Source: Ciona intestinalis (lineage: Eukaryota; Chordata; Ascidiacea; Phlebobranchia; Cionidae). Taken from it: DNA of 64,000 nt. Of the stretch, positions 1 to 11,443 are shown in pieces (positions within the stretch are counted from its first letter, which is position 1; each line of letters starts with the position of its first letter). The notes below the pieces were generated by a model. It searched no databases. It was not told the DNA's origin and worked only from the letters and a program-made list of their open reading frames with translations. The stretch covers positions 167,033-231,032 of the forward strand of contig NW_004190397.2 of the NCBI RefSeq assembly GCF_000224145.3, written 5' to 3'. Position numbers and translations under genes: made by a program.

Positions 1-559
1 CGTAAAAGATTTACAAAATAAACACACGACATGCTAAATAATCTTTACCCTTATGCATTCACATTTAAACATTTTTTTGGTTATGAAACATTCAAAATTA
101 CATGTATGACATATTATACAGTGTATACACTTAAATATACTTTCACTTATTACATTTAAAAAATATTCAAGTAGTAGGCTATATAATACACACAACATTC
201 AGATTTAGCTGTATACATTAGCACACAATTTTGTTGTAAAAAATCTGACATCAAAATTTGAATGGCACCTATCTAAAACACAACATAGTTGATATTCATA
301 ATAAACTGAACTGGCTACATAACATTTTCAGTCTACAGAATTGTGTATAACAACTACAGAACTGAAAATCATAAATTATCTGTACTCGTGACAAATACAT
401 GCCTAGCATTACATCATTTCCTGTTACAATAAATGAGTTTCTCAAAACTTGCTGCAATGGAAAACTACTATAGCTTTTTCAAGTTGAGTGGAAAATTACA
501 AGAAATTTTCAAGTGAAATGAATAACAAGCTTAAAATAGCATTTATTTTTGTGGTGTTT

Positions 560-790
560 CAAAATACTTCACTGTCGGTCAAATACAGTACAACCTAACA
601 TATATAAACACCTGTGTAAAATAGTACAACCAATTTAAGGTTATTATTTTGTTAATATTTTTTTTAACTACCTGTTAAAATTTTTGAAGTGTTGGTCAAA
701 TACAGCTTAACTTATATAAACATATGTGAAAAATGTGGAACTAATTTTTAGTTATTGTTTTCTTGAAGCTTGTAAAACTACCTCTCGCAG
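560..790. repeat. Two tandem copies of a ~120 bp dispersed repeat
   Basis: A unit built around 'gtcggtcaaatacag', then 'tatataaacacctgtg' and 'ttaaggttatt...gtaaaactacct', occurs twice in tandem. A third, related stretch lies near 19225-19370 in an intron of the CD36-family gene, so this is a dispersed family rather than a private duplication. No coding capacity is visible. Confidence 0.6.
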
Positions 791-954
791 GTATACAAAA
801 TGGACTGTTTTTTTTCATTTTTATTATTAATATACAACTAGTATAGTATAAATGTACATCTGCAAACAATTAAAGGTAATTAGAATATATAACTGAGGGT
901 TATAAATAACAGGAATAATTCAAATGCAATGTCAGTAAAATAAGGTTTAAAAGG

Positions 955-1080
955 GGTTTTATTATAAATTTGCATCACAGTTTAAACATTGCAAAATTTT
1001 CAAAAAGCCAACAACTGTTTAAAAAGTACATACAATTGTAAATTTTGCATCAGAGTTTAAACATAATCACATTTACGGGC
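955..1080. repeat. Short direct repeat (~85 bp period)
   Basis: The string 'aaatttgcatcacagtttaaac' is followed about 85 bp later by 'aattttgcatcagagtttaaac'. It is an imperfect two-copy direct repeat in AT-rich DNA with no other feature. Confidence 0.5.
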
Positions 1081-2044
1081 ATATTAGAATATTCTTACGA
1101 AAAGATAGTTAAAATGTGGGGAACATATCATAAGAATGAAGAAAATTGGACACTTACTGATAAGAGGCGTATTGGTTAATATAACAGTGAAGTCTATTGT
1201 ATATATAGTTGTTAAAAAAAGATCCACAAAAGGCTAAATATATTGCAGTTAGTGGCAAAAATGTAAAATATTTTGTGTTGGGGACAAAACCAATTTACAT
1301 CGTTTTTTAATTATTTCTGCTTTTTGGATTCCTATTTTTTTAAATAATACTTTTATTGGGAGTAGAAACCAATTTACATTGTCTTAATTATTTATGAATT
1401 TTAGATGATTATTTTTTAAACAATACTTTTATTGATAGACATAAGTTTAAGAACTTCGAAATGATAGATGGTTAGACTGTGAAGATTAGGTAGGGTATTT
1501 TAAAGCAATAAAAAGTGCGACGTAAAAATATATTTTAAGGTAAGATTATGTTTTAGTTGTTTGGTTGTCAGAGCAAAAAAAATAGCAATGCAATTTTAGA
1601 TTTATACTTTTTATAAAATTCAAAAAAAAAAAAAGTGTCACAAATTTGATGTTTGATAAGGTATATTACATATGGCTTTCAAAACATATATTTGTCATGT
1701 TTTTCAACTTTAAAACTGAAACTATTTATTTATGTTACAAATGCAAAAATATAAGACCTAGAAATTCACTGCGGATTTTGCCACTGAAACTTAAAAATCT
1801 GTCTTATTTTAAATGTGCTACTATGCCAAATAAAACATAGCTTATGTACATGATATTAGTAAGCATATGTAACTAAAATATTCCAGTTAATTTTAAGGCT
1901 TATATGTTCTAAATATGTAATGGGCTAACATGCCAGATCAGAAACCAGAGTTTTAAGCCAAGCTATCACACAATTTTTATAAGTATACAGGACTACAGGT
2001 ATCAGTCATATACATAAACCCAGCTTAAAAATCTAAGTGATTTT

Positions 2045-2123
2045 TGTTCTATTCTATGTGGGTGAGGTTCTACAGTAAGGCACGTCATGGGACCTGAGAT
2101 TTAGGCCAGGATTGGCCTATAGT
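2045..2123 (+). repeat. Dispersed ~85 bp repeat, 'ggccaggattggcc' family
   Basis: The core 'gatttaggccaggattggcc', preceded by 'ctatgtgggtgaggttctacagtaaggcacg', recurs at 3170-3260 and, more diverged, at 20130-20170, 20975-21055, 21185-21270 and (reverse strand) 24960-25045. This copy directly abuts the stop codon of the arrestin-domain gene, so it probably forms the start of its 3' UTR. Confidence 0.65.
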
Positions 2124-5100
2124 TTAGTTGTATGTAAAAGCTGACTGACTCCAGTCATAATATGTATATTGGGGTGCAAAGCTCTGGCCTCCCATCATGT
2201 GGTTATTATCGTCGTCGTCTTTGATTGCAACTTCTCCGCCTACGACTGCCATGTAGGAAGGTGGGGGCACTGTGAAGGGTTAAATGGGTAACGTTAGGGG
2301 TCCATCCAGGAATTTGTGAGGGTTTAACTATATCAAGAATATCCCTAAAGTATGGGCTTTTGTTAAAAATACTTTTGATGCTACGTGGCTATGCATAATT
2401 AGTATATAAAAATATTTGGAAGTTTCGTGCTATGCATACTAAGTATAAAAAATACTTTAGGAAGTTCCATGCTATGTGTACTAAGTATACAACATACTTT
2501 GTCTTTGGAAGTTGTAGTTTTGCATGCTTAACATATAAAATACTTTAGAAGTTATGTGCCTATGCATACTGAGTATACAACATACTTTGGAAGTTGTGCC
2601 TATGCATACTTAGCATATAAAATACTTTAGAAAGTTCCGTGTCTTTGTATACTAAGTATACAACATACTTTGGAAGTTGTGCCTATGCATACTTAGCACA
2701 TAAAATACTTTAGAAGGTATGTGCCTTTGCATACTAAGTATATAAAATACTTTAGAATTTGTACCACTGAGCATACTTAGTATATAACCTACTTTGATAA
2801 GCTGGTGGCATTGGTTGCGGTGTGGGGGCAGTTGCGGTGGGTTGCAGTGGGATTTCCCCTCCAGGCTGGGGCATAGTGGGTGGAAGCTGACTATAAGGGG
2901 TAATACCCTGTAGTGGGACTGTTCCCAGTTTAATTGGAACTTTAACACAAAGATCTTTGCTCAATCGAGGTAACACAACTCTGAACTAGAAATTAGAATG
3001 GATGAGAGTTGAGGTTAGCGGGAAAATATTCCAAAATTTTTAGGGTAGTGAGACCTATTTATATCACTATATTTGCGTTAAAATAAAAAAAAGTATTATT
3101 TTTTTGGTTTTGCAAATCATTTTTTTTAGAGAATTTTTGTTTATTGTGGGGCTGGTTGTACTCAATGGTTAGGATTTCTATTCCATGTAGGTGAGGCCCC
3201 ACTGTGTGGCACGCCTTAGGTCCTAGCTTCCTAGGATTTAGGCCAGGATTGGCCCATTACCCTACAACTAGTTATAATCAACATATCAGTAACCTAATTT
3301 TACTTATAGAAAATAAGCTGCAAATGATATGAAATACATATGGAAGATAACAAGAAAAAACAGCCATAATGAAACGCGTAGTTTATAAAATTTGTTAAAG
3401 AAAAACAAAATAAAATATTTTATCCAAAACATTATTTCTTTTTATCAATAAGCGAGTTTTAACAGCTGTTGTTTTACTGTTACTACTCGTTTTTGCTTTT
3501 GTAAACTCTCTTGTTTTTCGTTATCGTGACCGAAGAGACGAAATTCATTGATTCATTTATACAATTAGGATTTCAAATAATTGGTTTACCTCCAAATAAT
3601 GTTCAATATTCATGATGTTGCAATTCCTCAGTTCGGATGGTGGTAACGCTGGTATCTGGGGGAAAAATGGGTTGTGTTGTATGGTTTAACAGAGGCATGA
3701 GGTGTATGCTAGTGTATAAGAACAACCCATGTCATAACCTGACACTCAAGTGTACGACAGTAAGCATGAGGTGTATGGATACACCATGTGTGTCTGGTGT
3801 ATAAGAAGACATCCATGTTATAACTTGACAGTGAGCATGAGGTGTGTGAATACACCATGTATGTCCAGTGTATAAGAAGTCACCCATGTTATAACTTAAC
3901 AGTGAGCATCAGAGCATGAGGTGTGTGAATACATCATGTGTTCCTGGTGTATAAGAAGACACCCATGTTATAACTCGAAAATAAGCATAAGGTGTATAAA
4001 TATTAAATACAGCAATATAAAATCTTAATACCTGAATTCTTTCATTATTCCAATGTATAGTTTGACGTCTAGTAACAGCAGGTCCTTCTACGTCCGCCAT
4101 AGACTTGCGCCAAGTTCTTGTCTTTTTATGTGGAGCCACAGCCATGAAACGAACTTTCTGTACAACTGATGCTCTAGTCAGTTTTAACTTGCGTGTGCTG
4201 CAATAGAAATTATATATAAGTCAGATATTTATTTGCATTCAGCATGTGTGTAAGAGACGCCTTACACCTGTTTAACTTAAAATAAATGGCTCGTTTTTCT
4301 GCTAGGTGTAGTGACCATGCTTATTTTCTTCCAATTAAATGTAAATATGTTTTTAACTGAAGTGTGTTTTAACAACTGTTGTTTTGTCGCTATATCCTGT
4401 CTTTTCGTTTAAAACATTTCTAAATCTTCGCTACCGTAATCGAAGAGACAAATAAAAGTTATTATTATTATTAATATGACTGTGGTTTTGCAGTATTGTA
4501 TAGTTTATTGGTCATTATTAAAACAAGGAAATAAATAAGATTTATCGTAAATCTTATATGTGTAACCATTTCCATTTCTGCTTAAAAAACGAAATTAGAT
4601 AATATGATTATTGTAATACTTGTGTGCTACATTTGGCATACGTTCACAGAGTCATTAGGGAAAAATCATTAATAAAAACATTCTTTAAAAAACAGTTCCC
4701 AAAAGATAAGCATTGAAACAATCTAAATATAAAAGTGACAGCCCATATGTGAGGGTGAGATTAGACTTTTATTATGACTTGTATGTTGTAACTTCTTGTA
4801 TGACTATAATTTAGACAACCCATTAAAGAGTAGTGACCACTGGGTTGGAGAAATTGCGTTAAGTGTCTTTTCTAAGGACACATAGCGCACAACAGTAGCA
4901 GCGAAGAGCCTTGAACCAATAACCTCTAGGTTTCATAGATGCGTGCTAACCACTTTGCCACGGCGTCGGACAATATTAAAATAAAAACACACCTGCCGTT
5001 TTCAGCTGTAGCATTAATTGTAATGAATTCTCCTGGTACATATCCAGTCCTATCAGCCCGCACTACAGCAGTAATGGGATTACTGGCGCAGCACCAACAG

Positions 5101-7972
5101 CAGATTGTTTTTGAGTCTTCGGCAGTTGGCGAAATCTGCGTAGAAATTGTTAAATGAATGTAACTTGTTTATTCTCACGCAGCGGGGCAATGATAGCCGT
5201 TATAACACGGGTGTTCACTTTGTGCCCACTCATGATTAACCACGTATGTAAATTTGTGCTGACTGTTTTTTATTTGTAAAGTGCCGCTGACAATACAGTA
5301 GGTTGGGGAAGATGGGACGACCTATCATCTTATTTTCTCGTCCCATTTGATAGCAAACAAAGAACATTCAAAGAATTATAAAACCATAACCTTACGACTC
5401 CCATAGGCCGTGGTTAATTGTTTGAAACACGATTAGGACATTTGGATATTATGTGCTAAAGGTGTCCCATCTTCCCTTACCCTACTATATAAATAACCCA
5501 TTGGAGACCATTGAGTTGGTTCAACTGCGTTTAAGTGTACAAGAAGACAGATGCTTAACTGCATTGAGCATTGAACCTGGTATCCTTCAGTTACGATGCA
5601 AGCCCTAAGCTGTAGCATCCGGCAACACACAAAGTCACAAAGACACTTACTCTTGCATCTGTTTCCAGGTTGAGATCATATGAATCCAGAACTGTGAATG
5701 CAGCTTTGGTTTTGGGATCAAAATGCCACGGACGATCAATTGAAGCATGGATAAGGTAACGCACATGACCGTGGGCCCCTGTGTTTGTTAAAAATTAAAT
5801 ATTTTAAATAATATATAAATATAAAGTATGGAGGGACACTTTTTCATTATATTTTCTCTTCCAATTTGGTAGTAAACGAAGAACATTTATAGAATTATAA
5901 AACCGTATCCTCACGACTCCCATAGACCCTTGTTAATCAGGATATTATGTTCTAAATGTGTCCCGTCTTCTCCCACCCTACTGTATATATATATATATTT
6001 TTTTTTTTAATTTTACATTGTGTCTTGGTTCCTAGGACATAGGCACCAAAACCTTTAAATGCAAGGAAAGCATGGCTAATTGGCTAGTAATATTAGATTG
6101 TTTAGTAGTATTTTATAAGGCTGGTACTAGTACTGATATAATGCAGAATAATCTAATATATTTTTGGCTTATAAAATCTAGAATCCGCACGTAGGCACTG
6201 GCTGTGGCCTACTAGCCACTCCGAGTTGTGTATTGTATATACAGTGTATTTACAGTTCAGATGGTACACAGCGGCAAAAGTACGTATACAATGGAGGGGA
6301 ATTAATAACCGTAACATAAAAAATGGCCTGCATACTCTGCCACACTTAGCGGCTTAGGTTTGGGACCTATGAATAGAAATGTAAGCCAGAGTTGCCCAAA
6401 AGTCCATAAACAAACGAAATATAGTTACCTTCAAATGAAGACGGTAATGTAGGGGGAAGAAAAAACTGGAATGGAAACACACTTTGCCCTGCAGGTAGCT
6501 CTTCTGAGTTTGCAAAAGCTCCAACTGACCCTGCGTGTAAAATGGTCTAGCTATTGCAACAATTTGTACACTTCATAAATGATGTAATTATATGCCTACA
6601 GATTATGTTATGTAAAGATAAATTCCTAGACAACCCATTAGAGAGTACTCAGAGTAGTGACCACTGGGTTAATCTTTCTTTTCTTTCTATGCTATAACAT
6701 ACAAGAGAATGGGAATTTGGGCAAAAAGACGTGTCACAACTTATGATACGTCTGCTGCAGCCAGTCTGTATATATTTATATATATATATACATTATACAT
6801 CTTTTAAATAATACAGTCTGACACCCATGTTAGAGCATAAGCTGTATGAACACACAATGTGTGTTTGATGTATAAGAAGACACCCATGTTATAACTTGAC
6901 AGTCAGCATGAGCTGTATGAATACACAATGAGTGCTTGGTGTATAAGAAGACACCCATGTTATAACTCGACAGTCAGCATGAGCTGTATGAATACACAAT
7001 GTGTGTTTGGAGTATAAGAAGAAACCCATGTTATAATAACTCGACAGTAAACATGAGGTGTATGAATATATGTGTGTATGGTGTATAACAGAGCACCATT
7101 TTTTACACTTAACTAATTTCTAACCATATACAAAGTACCTTCTCCATACACGGAAACCTCTTCTTTAAAGTATTGCTCACAAGAGCTATACCGAACAGTG
7201 TATGTTGTTTTGCCAGTAGACCTTGTTTCTGTCCAAGAGACTTGTGCTTTGCCAGAAAACTTTATTTTAACAGCTGAAGGTAAAATAACAGATTAAGTAT
7301 ATATATAGACTGCTGTACTACATGCATTTAAATTTTATCATTCAGTACACCTATTCGGCACAGTGGTTAGCACACCTGGGCCTCGTCGACGCTGCTACCA
7401 TTGTGGGTGTATGTGTTCTTGGGCAAGTCACTTAACGACAATTGTTCCAACCCAGTGGTCACTAATGGGTTGTCTAAATTGTCATCTCTACAGACAAAAA
7501 ACAATCACACACAAAGTTACAACTATGGTGACTTATAAGTGGGAATGAGGTGTATGAAACAGAACATCTATGTTATAATGACTGTTGTTCATAATGACAC
7601 AAGTTATATGCGCCGTATAAGTTATATTCAACTAGTTTAATCAATGCGTATTAATAAGAATCATCATTTTTACAAATTAGTAAATAACTGTTTATTGTAT
7701 TACTGACTTTTGTTGGTTTGGTTATTTATATCCTCGTGGGTAGGAACTTGAGTGACTTAACCATCGTTGCCACTCACATGCTAAAAGTGGAGTTGTTAAA
7801 GCTATTACGTTGGGGAAATATTACGAACACGCATTAGAATTCTATAAGCATTCTCACCTTTCATTCTCATTGGTTCTTCTAGCTCAATAAGAATCGAGCC
7901 ATTGACAGGTTGTCCCGGAGAGTAAATCACTTTATTATCATGAAACTGCACCGTAAAATTTTTCACACCCAT
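2124..7972 (-). CDS. Arrestin domain-containing protein (alpha-arrestin, ARRDC2/3/4-like)
   Basis: A cytoplasmic or endosomal adaptor of the alpha-arrestin family, whose members recruit NEDD4-type ubiquitin ligases to membrane cargo. Reconstructed exons, high to low: 7858-7972, 7139-7273, 6429-6530, 5651-5778, 4993-5135, 4032-4197, 2793-2985, 2124-2269. They total 1128 nt (375 residues) and every junction is in phase with GT-AG ends. The arrestin-N fold starts [10 protein letters not shown] and continues through [19 protein letters not shown] cluster precedes the C-terminal arrestin lobe ([17 protein letters not shown]), which ends at [13 protein letters not shown]. The tail holds two PPxY motifs, PPAY at the end of exon 7 and PPSY at the start of exon 8. 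Met7972 is chosen over an upstream in-frame Met because MGVKNF aligns with the usual start of the family. Which vertebrate ARRDC it is closest to cannot be told by eye. Confidence 0.9.
2360..2799. repeat. Minisatellite, ~55 bp units, in ARRDC intron 7
   Basis: About eight imperfect units of the type 'tatgcatacttagtatata' + 'aaaatactttagaagtt' fill most of the last intron of the arrestin-domain gene. On the minus strand the array reads as short repeated peptides, which explains the spurious open frames here. The array runs up to and seems to include the exon 7 donor at 2792, since 'agtatataacctactttg' resembles 'agtatacaacatactttg' inside the array. Confidence 0.8.
3170..3262 (+). repeat. Dispersed ~85 bp repeat, 'ggccaggattggcc' family
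   Basis: Second clear copy: 'ctattccatgtaggtgaggc', then 'ggatttaggccaggattggc' and 'ccattaccctac'. It lies in intron 6 of the arrestin-domain gene. Confidence 0.65.
3450..3545 (+). repeat. Dispersed repeat with 3' end 'gaagagacaaataaag' (partial copy)
   Basis: Contains 'gttttaacagctgttgtttt' and a terminal 'cgttatcgtgaccgaagaga'. Fuller copies are at 4283-4476 and 12555-12738 (plus) and 18093-18240 (minus); pieces are at 31035-31135 and 54905-54962. Fuller copies end in 'caaataaagttatta' followed by a simple (TTA)n-like run, which suggests a retroposed short element. Confidence 0.55.
3690..4005 (+). repeat. Tandem array of ~65-75 bp satellite-like units
   Basis: About four units of 'gcatgaggtgtatgaataca', 'ccatgtgtgtctggtgtata' and 'agaagacacccatgttataa' followed by 'ctcgacagtga'. 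The same unit forms arrays at 6810-7095, 22725-23070, 26345-26690 (reverse) and 39545-39790 (reverse), with fragments at 19640-19740, 36390-36425 and 36640-36745. This array sits in intron 6 of the arrestin-domain gene. Confidence 0.8.
4283..4476 (+). repeat. Dispersed short retroposon-like repeat, near-full copy
   Basis: Runs from 'ggctcgtttttctgctaggt' through 'aacaactgttgttttgtcgc' to 'taatcgaagagacaaataaa', then a (tta) run. It closely matches 12555-12738 over its whole length and the reverse complement of 18093-18240. The simple-sequence 3' end fits a SINE or a LINE 3' fragment; no open frame is visible. Confidence 0.65.
4813..4970 (-). mobile_element. tRNA-related SINE
   Basis: Read on the minus strand it begins with a tRNA-like head, 'gtggcaaagtggttagcacg' (A-box-like) and 'ggttcaaggctc' (B-box-like), about 40 bp apart. 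It continues into a conserved body with 'agacacttaacgcaatt' and 'ccaacccagtggtcact' and ends 'aatgggttgtc'. The same body occurs at 7352-7490 and 27122-27316. It lies in intron 5 of the arrestin-domain gene. Confidence 0.75.
5296..5489. mobile_element. TIR element (MITE), ~190 bp, copy 1
   Basis: Ends in inverted repeats, 'gtaggttggggaagatggga' at the left and 'tcccatcttcccttacccta' at the right. The shared interior includes 'tggttaattgtttgaaacac' and 'atttggatattatgtgctaa'. It has the size and structure of the MITE described in Ciona as Cimi-1; that name is recalled and not checked. It carries no coding capacity. About 15 copies occur between 5 and 39 kb. Confidence 0.85.
5491..5625 (-). mobile_element. 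Degraded tRNA-related SINE
   Basis: Shares 'aacccattggagaccattgag' and the tRNA-like end ('ctaagctgtagcatcc') with the SINE at 4813-4970 but is more diverged. It abuts the MITE at 5296-5489. Confidence 0.5.
5826..5985. mobile_element. MITE copy 2, shortened
   Basis: Retains the interior 'aagaacatttatagaattat' and 'aaaaccgtatcctcacgact' and the right TIR 'gtcttctcccaccctact'. The left TIR is eroded. It lies in intron 3 of the arrestin-domain gene. Confidence 0.75.
6810..7095 (+). repeat. Tandem array of ~65-75 bp satellite-like units
   Basis: About four units of the family seen at 3690-4005 ('gagctgtatgaatacacaat', 'gtataagaagacacccatgt'), in intron 2 of the arrestin-domain gene. Confidence 0.8.
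7352..7490 (+). mobile_element. tRNA-related SINE
   Basis: Head 'ggcacagtggttagcacacc', body 'ttgggcaagtcacttaacga', tail 'ccaacccagtggtcactaat' and 'gggttgtct'. It is on the plus strand inside intron 1 of the minus-strand arrestin-domain gene. A 61-codon open frame across it is incidental. Confidence 0.75.
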
Positions 7973-8550
7973 TTTAAGTTCAATTTGTAACACTTAAAAA
8001 CCAAAACCTGTGTGCCTTATTACGGCGATATAGCTTCGAATGTAAAAAGTGTAAAATTTACGAATAATTTAGTAAAATACCACGCCTAAATGGAATGTAA
8101 GTCGTATATATCCTAAATGTTGTTTTGTCGGAAGTCACATGCCCTCTACGCATTTACGCAACCATGTGGAACGTAAATCACGAGTGTAAACAAATGGAAA
8201 GTTACCAAAAACCTACTAAAACTTACTTTACCAGAGATGACTTCACGGATGAAATTTTCCTCATACAAGTTTTACAAACACTTTTAGTAAAATTTTTACT
8301 ACATTTTTATATTTTAATGTTTATTAATGTATTTAAAATGTACTTGGGGAAATACCCAGACGGTAAATACGTATTTACATCATGACCCAGCAAAAACAAA
8401 TCTAAATTAAAAGTAATCTCGTATTTTCTATATATACACTGCGTTTAGCCTTGGAACTATTAAGATTTATCACAAATTGACATACCATTGTGGACATTGC
8501 CAACTTAAAACACACTCTGATCATATGGTTAATCAGTAACTATGACATGT
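7973..8550. other. Upstream region of the ARRDC gene, no gene seen
   Basis: AT-rich DNA 5' of the arrestin-domain gene, likely holding its promoter and 5' UTR. An 86-codon plus-strand frame at 8125-8385 has no recognisable domain and an AT-driven composition. No clear TATA box or other motif stands out. Confidence 0.5.
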
Positions 8551-9050
8551 NNNNNNNNNNNNNNNNNNNNNNNNNNNNNNNNNNNNNNNNNNNNNNNNNN
8601 NNNNNNNNNNNNNNNNNNNNNNNNNNNNNNNNNNNNNNNNNNNNNNNNNNNNNNNNNNNNNNNNNNNNNNNNNNNNNNNNNNNNNNNNNNNNNNNNNNNN
8701 NNNNNNNNNNNNNNNNNNNNNNNNNNNNNNNNNNNNNNNNNNNNNNNNNNNNNNNNNNNNNNNNNNNNNNNNNNNNNNNNNNNNNNNNNNNNNNNNNNNN
8801 NNNNNNNNNNNNNNNNNNNNNNNNNNNNNNNNNNNNNNNNNNNNNNNNNNNNNNNNNNNNNNNNNNNNNNNNNNNNNNNNNNNNNNNNNNNNNNNNNNNN
8901 NNNNNNNNNNNNNNNNNNNNNNNNNNNNNNNNNNNNNNNNNNNNNNNNNNNNNNNNNNNNNNNNNNNNNNNNNNNNNNNNNNNNNNNNNNNNNNNNNNNN
9001 NNNNNNNNNNNNNNNNNNNNNNNNNNNNNNNNNNNNNNNNNNNNNNNNNN
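8551..9050. other. Assembly gap (500 N)
   Basis: Run of N of round length, so probably a placeholder and not a measured size. Open frames reported across it are meaningless. Confidence 0.99.
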
Positions 9051-10109
9051 TCAGGATCTAAAAACCAAAATGCACCAAAATACATAACCCAAAATTCTAA
9101 ATAAAGACAATTAAATGATTGGACCGGTACAATGCAATCAACATAAAACAAAAACAAAGCAACGAGGTACAAGACAAAAAATAAATACTTCTAATGCGAG
9201 ACCAAAGAACGAGAACTCTAACTCCACGGGCCGAGCTACAAAAACACTCGTTGCACAAGGCTCTTATTGGTGAGTAAATGAACCTAAACCTTACGAAGCT
9301 GCGAGTGTTTCAAGGCTTCTAAAGGGAGAGGATTCGCATTTTGGTGAATATTTTGCAAAGAGTGACAAAAATCGCGTTTTTTTGGAGAGCAATTATATCT
9401 AGATTGCAAGGTCTGTGCGAGTGGGAGAATATGTCAAGTTTTGATTGGTCGAGAAGACGCCAGGAGGAGTGAGTTTCTCCTCAAGAGTGGGAGAATACCC
9501 GAGGAGCAGACTTAAAAATGTGGACGGGGTTGGAAAAATGAGATAACGGCACTAGCCGGGCTGTTGCCCTCATAACACAGTGTTTGTATTAATTTGCTGA
9601 AGGCATTTGATGCCCACATCACGTTTTACATCAGAACGCCACATGTCATTGATTTGAGTCGTTTTTATTTAGCAAGTAGTTCAGATTACACTATGCAAAC
9701 ATATAGGTCTGATATTCCAAGATGTTCTATATTTTACACACAAACAGAAGAAAGAGTCTAGGGTATATGCTACAAGTTCAAAAATAGATCAAAAAACAAA
9801 AATAGCTGGAACTGGTTGTACAAAGAATTCGAGGCATATGATACTTATCAAGACTCATTCAAATGGAAAGTCAGGCAGTCTACCTTATGAAACACAATGG
9901 TCAAACCATTGTAATCATATACATAGTCTAAGAGAGAGCTATGGGCCAACGAATTACATTTTAAGAATAATGTTCAACTGATACATTCAAAGTATAAACA
10001 TGAGATCTTCCCTTGATTGTCCTCTAGCGTTCTTATAATAAGACATTTTTCTACGAAGATTTATCTTCGTTTTCAAGCGATTTTTCTTTGAATTTCTTCG
10101 ATTTGAACG
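9051..10109. other. Unassigned island between two gaps
   Basis: About 1.06 kb isolated between N runs, with purine-rich and GC-richer patches ('gacgccaggaggagtgagtt', 'gggagaatacccgaggagca') unlike the surrounding AT-rich DNA. No exon with family character, tRNA or clear transposon end is visible. It could be a repeat that broke the assembly on both sides. Confidence 0.4.
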
Positions 10110-10317
10110 NNNNNNNNNNNNNNNNNNNNNNNNNNNNNNNNNNNNNNNNNNNNNNNNNNNNNNNNNNNNNNNNNNNNNNNNNNNNNNNNNNNNNNNNNNN
10201 NNNNNNNNNNNNNNNNNNNNNNNNNNNNNNNNNNNNNNNNNNNNNNNNNNNNNNNNNNNNNNNNNNNNNNNNNNNNNNNNNNNNNNNNNNNNNNNNNNNN
10301 NNNNNNNNNNNNNNNNN
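10110..10317. other. Assembly gap (208 N)
   Basis: Run of N. The non-round length suggests a size estimated from read pairs. Confidence 0.99.
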
Positions 10318-10596
10318 CAGGCGACCCGCAAACATGCCATGCTCTGTGAATAGACGAAGAATAGAACGTAACGTTTGCTTTGGCAGAATCAGAAGGGTAT
10401 GGAAAAACACCGAATATTGCTTTTCCTGAACTCTTTCGTATACCAGCTGTTATGTTTTGTCTATTTCCTTGAGGCAAGAATGTGTACAATAGCTCACACT
10501 TTTCAACTGGCACTATTTCCCACACTTTTAATCCATAGCCTGTTTAAACAACATTTTGGTTTGGTTTCCTCCCTTTTCGTTCTTTATATATATATT

Positions 10597-10738
10597 ATAG
10601 TAGGGTGGGAGAAGACACCCAAATAATCTAAACGTGTTCATGTGAGACGTTTTATAATTCTTTAAATGCTCTTTGTTTAAAACCAAATAGGACAAGGAAA
10701 CAGAATGAAAACGTCTCCCATCTTCCCCCACCCTACTT
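10597..10738. mobile_element. MITE copy 3, shortened
   Basis: Starts 'tatagtagggtgggagaaga' and ends 'catcttcccccaccctactt', so both TIRs are present, with a shortened interior ('acgttttataattctttaaa', 'gctctttgttta'). It is flanked by a short (ta)n run. Confidence 0.8.
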
Positions 10739-11186
10739 AAAAAGATCTTCTTTACCGTTTTCGAAATTCAATAAAATTATGTTATGTTATTTACCTTTTG
10801 AAAGTTAAGCCTTAAGCTCGATACTTTCAGGTTCCCTGTGAACCCTGGCCTCATGACGTCGTTGGCGTCTCAATCGTGAAATTAGTTTGACGTCAAATAA
10901 AATGAACAATACAGCGAACCCGATCCATATTGTAAGCGCATAAGAGCCGAGGTATATCTAATATTAACAAAAGCTATTGTAACATTATTCTGGAACATTT
11001 TTGCTCTACTTTTAATAAGTAGTTTTGTTAAAAAACGTAAATTTTTTTAAACTTTTTATTTTCCATTTTCTATAGGGCATCTAGAATGTTTGGGACAAGT
11101 CGTTTTGGTAAATCTTAAATACATAAAATTAATTAGCCAATTTAAAATATATTTGTCTACAGAAGCATCTTGTTTTGTACAATTAC
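10739..11186. other. Non-coding stretch
   Basis: AT-rich with one TGACGTCA palindrome at 10888-10895 and a nearby 'catgacgtcgttggcgtctc'. No exon is recognised. A missing last exon of the MFS fragment might lie here or in the adjacent gaps, but I could not identify it. Confidence 0.4.
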
Positions 11187-11320
11187 CAACGTTCTTTTAG
11201 AGTCCTAAGGATACGGTTATACAATTCTATAAATTACCAACGTTCTTTTAGAGTCCTAAGGATACGGTTATACAATTCTATAAATACTCTTTGTTTACTA
11301 TCAAATGGGACAAAAAATGG
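11187..11320. mobile_element. Degraded MITE with internal tandem duplication
   Basis: The segment 'ttaccaacgttcttttagag' through 'acaattctataa' is repeated exactly, head to tail, with a period of about 50 bp. It is followed by 'ctttgtttactatcaaatgg', which is MITE interior. The identical copies point to a recent internal duplication of an old MITE fragment. Confidence 0.7.
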
Positions 11321-11443
11321 AAAAAAACAAGCATTCAACCTACTTGTGTCAATAGAGTACCCTTGGTAAATTGAGTACCCTTGGTACTGGCCGCTGTGCA
11401 ATATAAAATACTCGCATAATGTAAAGACATGAATCTAAACTAC

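Larger units (their letters stand above)
1..2123. other. AT-rich non-coding flank with short repeats
   Basis: No convincing coding exon is visible on either strand. The only open frame (64 codons near 1646) has no family character. The part nearest 2123 is the presumed 3' UTR of the arrestin-domain gene; a minus-strand AATAAA (read as tttatt at 1725-1730) is a possible polyadenylation signal about 400 nt past its stop. The rest holds degenerate repeats, listed separately at 560-790 and 955-1080. Confidence 0.6.

Noticed and set aside
3690-4005. CRISPR-like array
   Set aside because: Units are contiguous, diverged tandem repeats without unique spacers, in a eukaryotic intron.
4813-4970. tRNA gene
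   Set aside because: A- and B-box-like strings are present, but no cloverleaf can be closed and the sequence continues into the shared SINE body.
8125-8385. 86-codon plus-strand frame
   Set aside because: AT-driven composition, no domain, and position in the ARRDC upstream region.
8490-9172. Long open frames across the N run
   Set aside because: They consist almost wholly of ambiguous codons; no real sequence supports them.
9987-10525. Minus-strand frames at 10317-10525 as a last exon of the MFS gene
   Set aside because: An acceptor-like site exists, but none of the frames shows a transmembrane helix or the expected post-helix-11 sequence, and the stretch runs into a gap.
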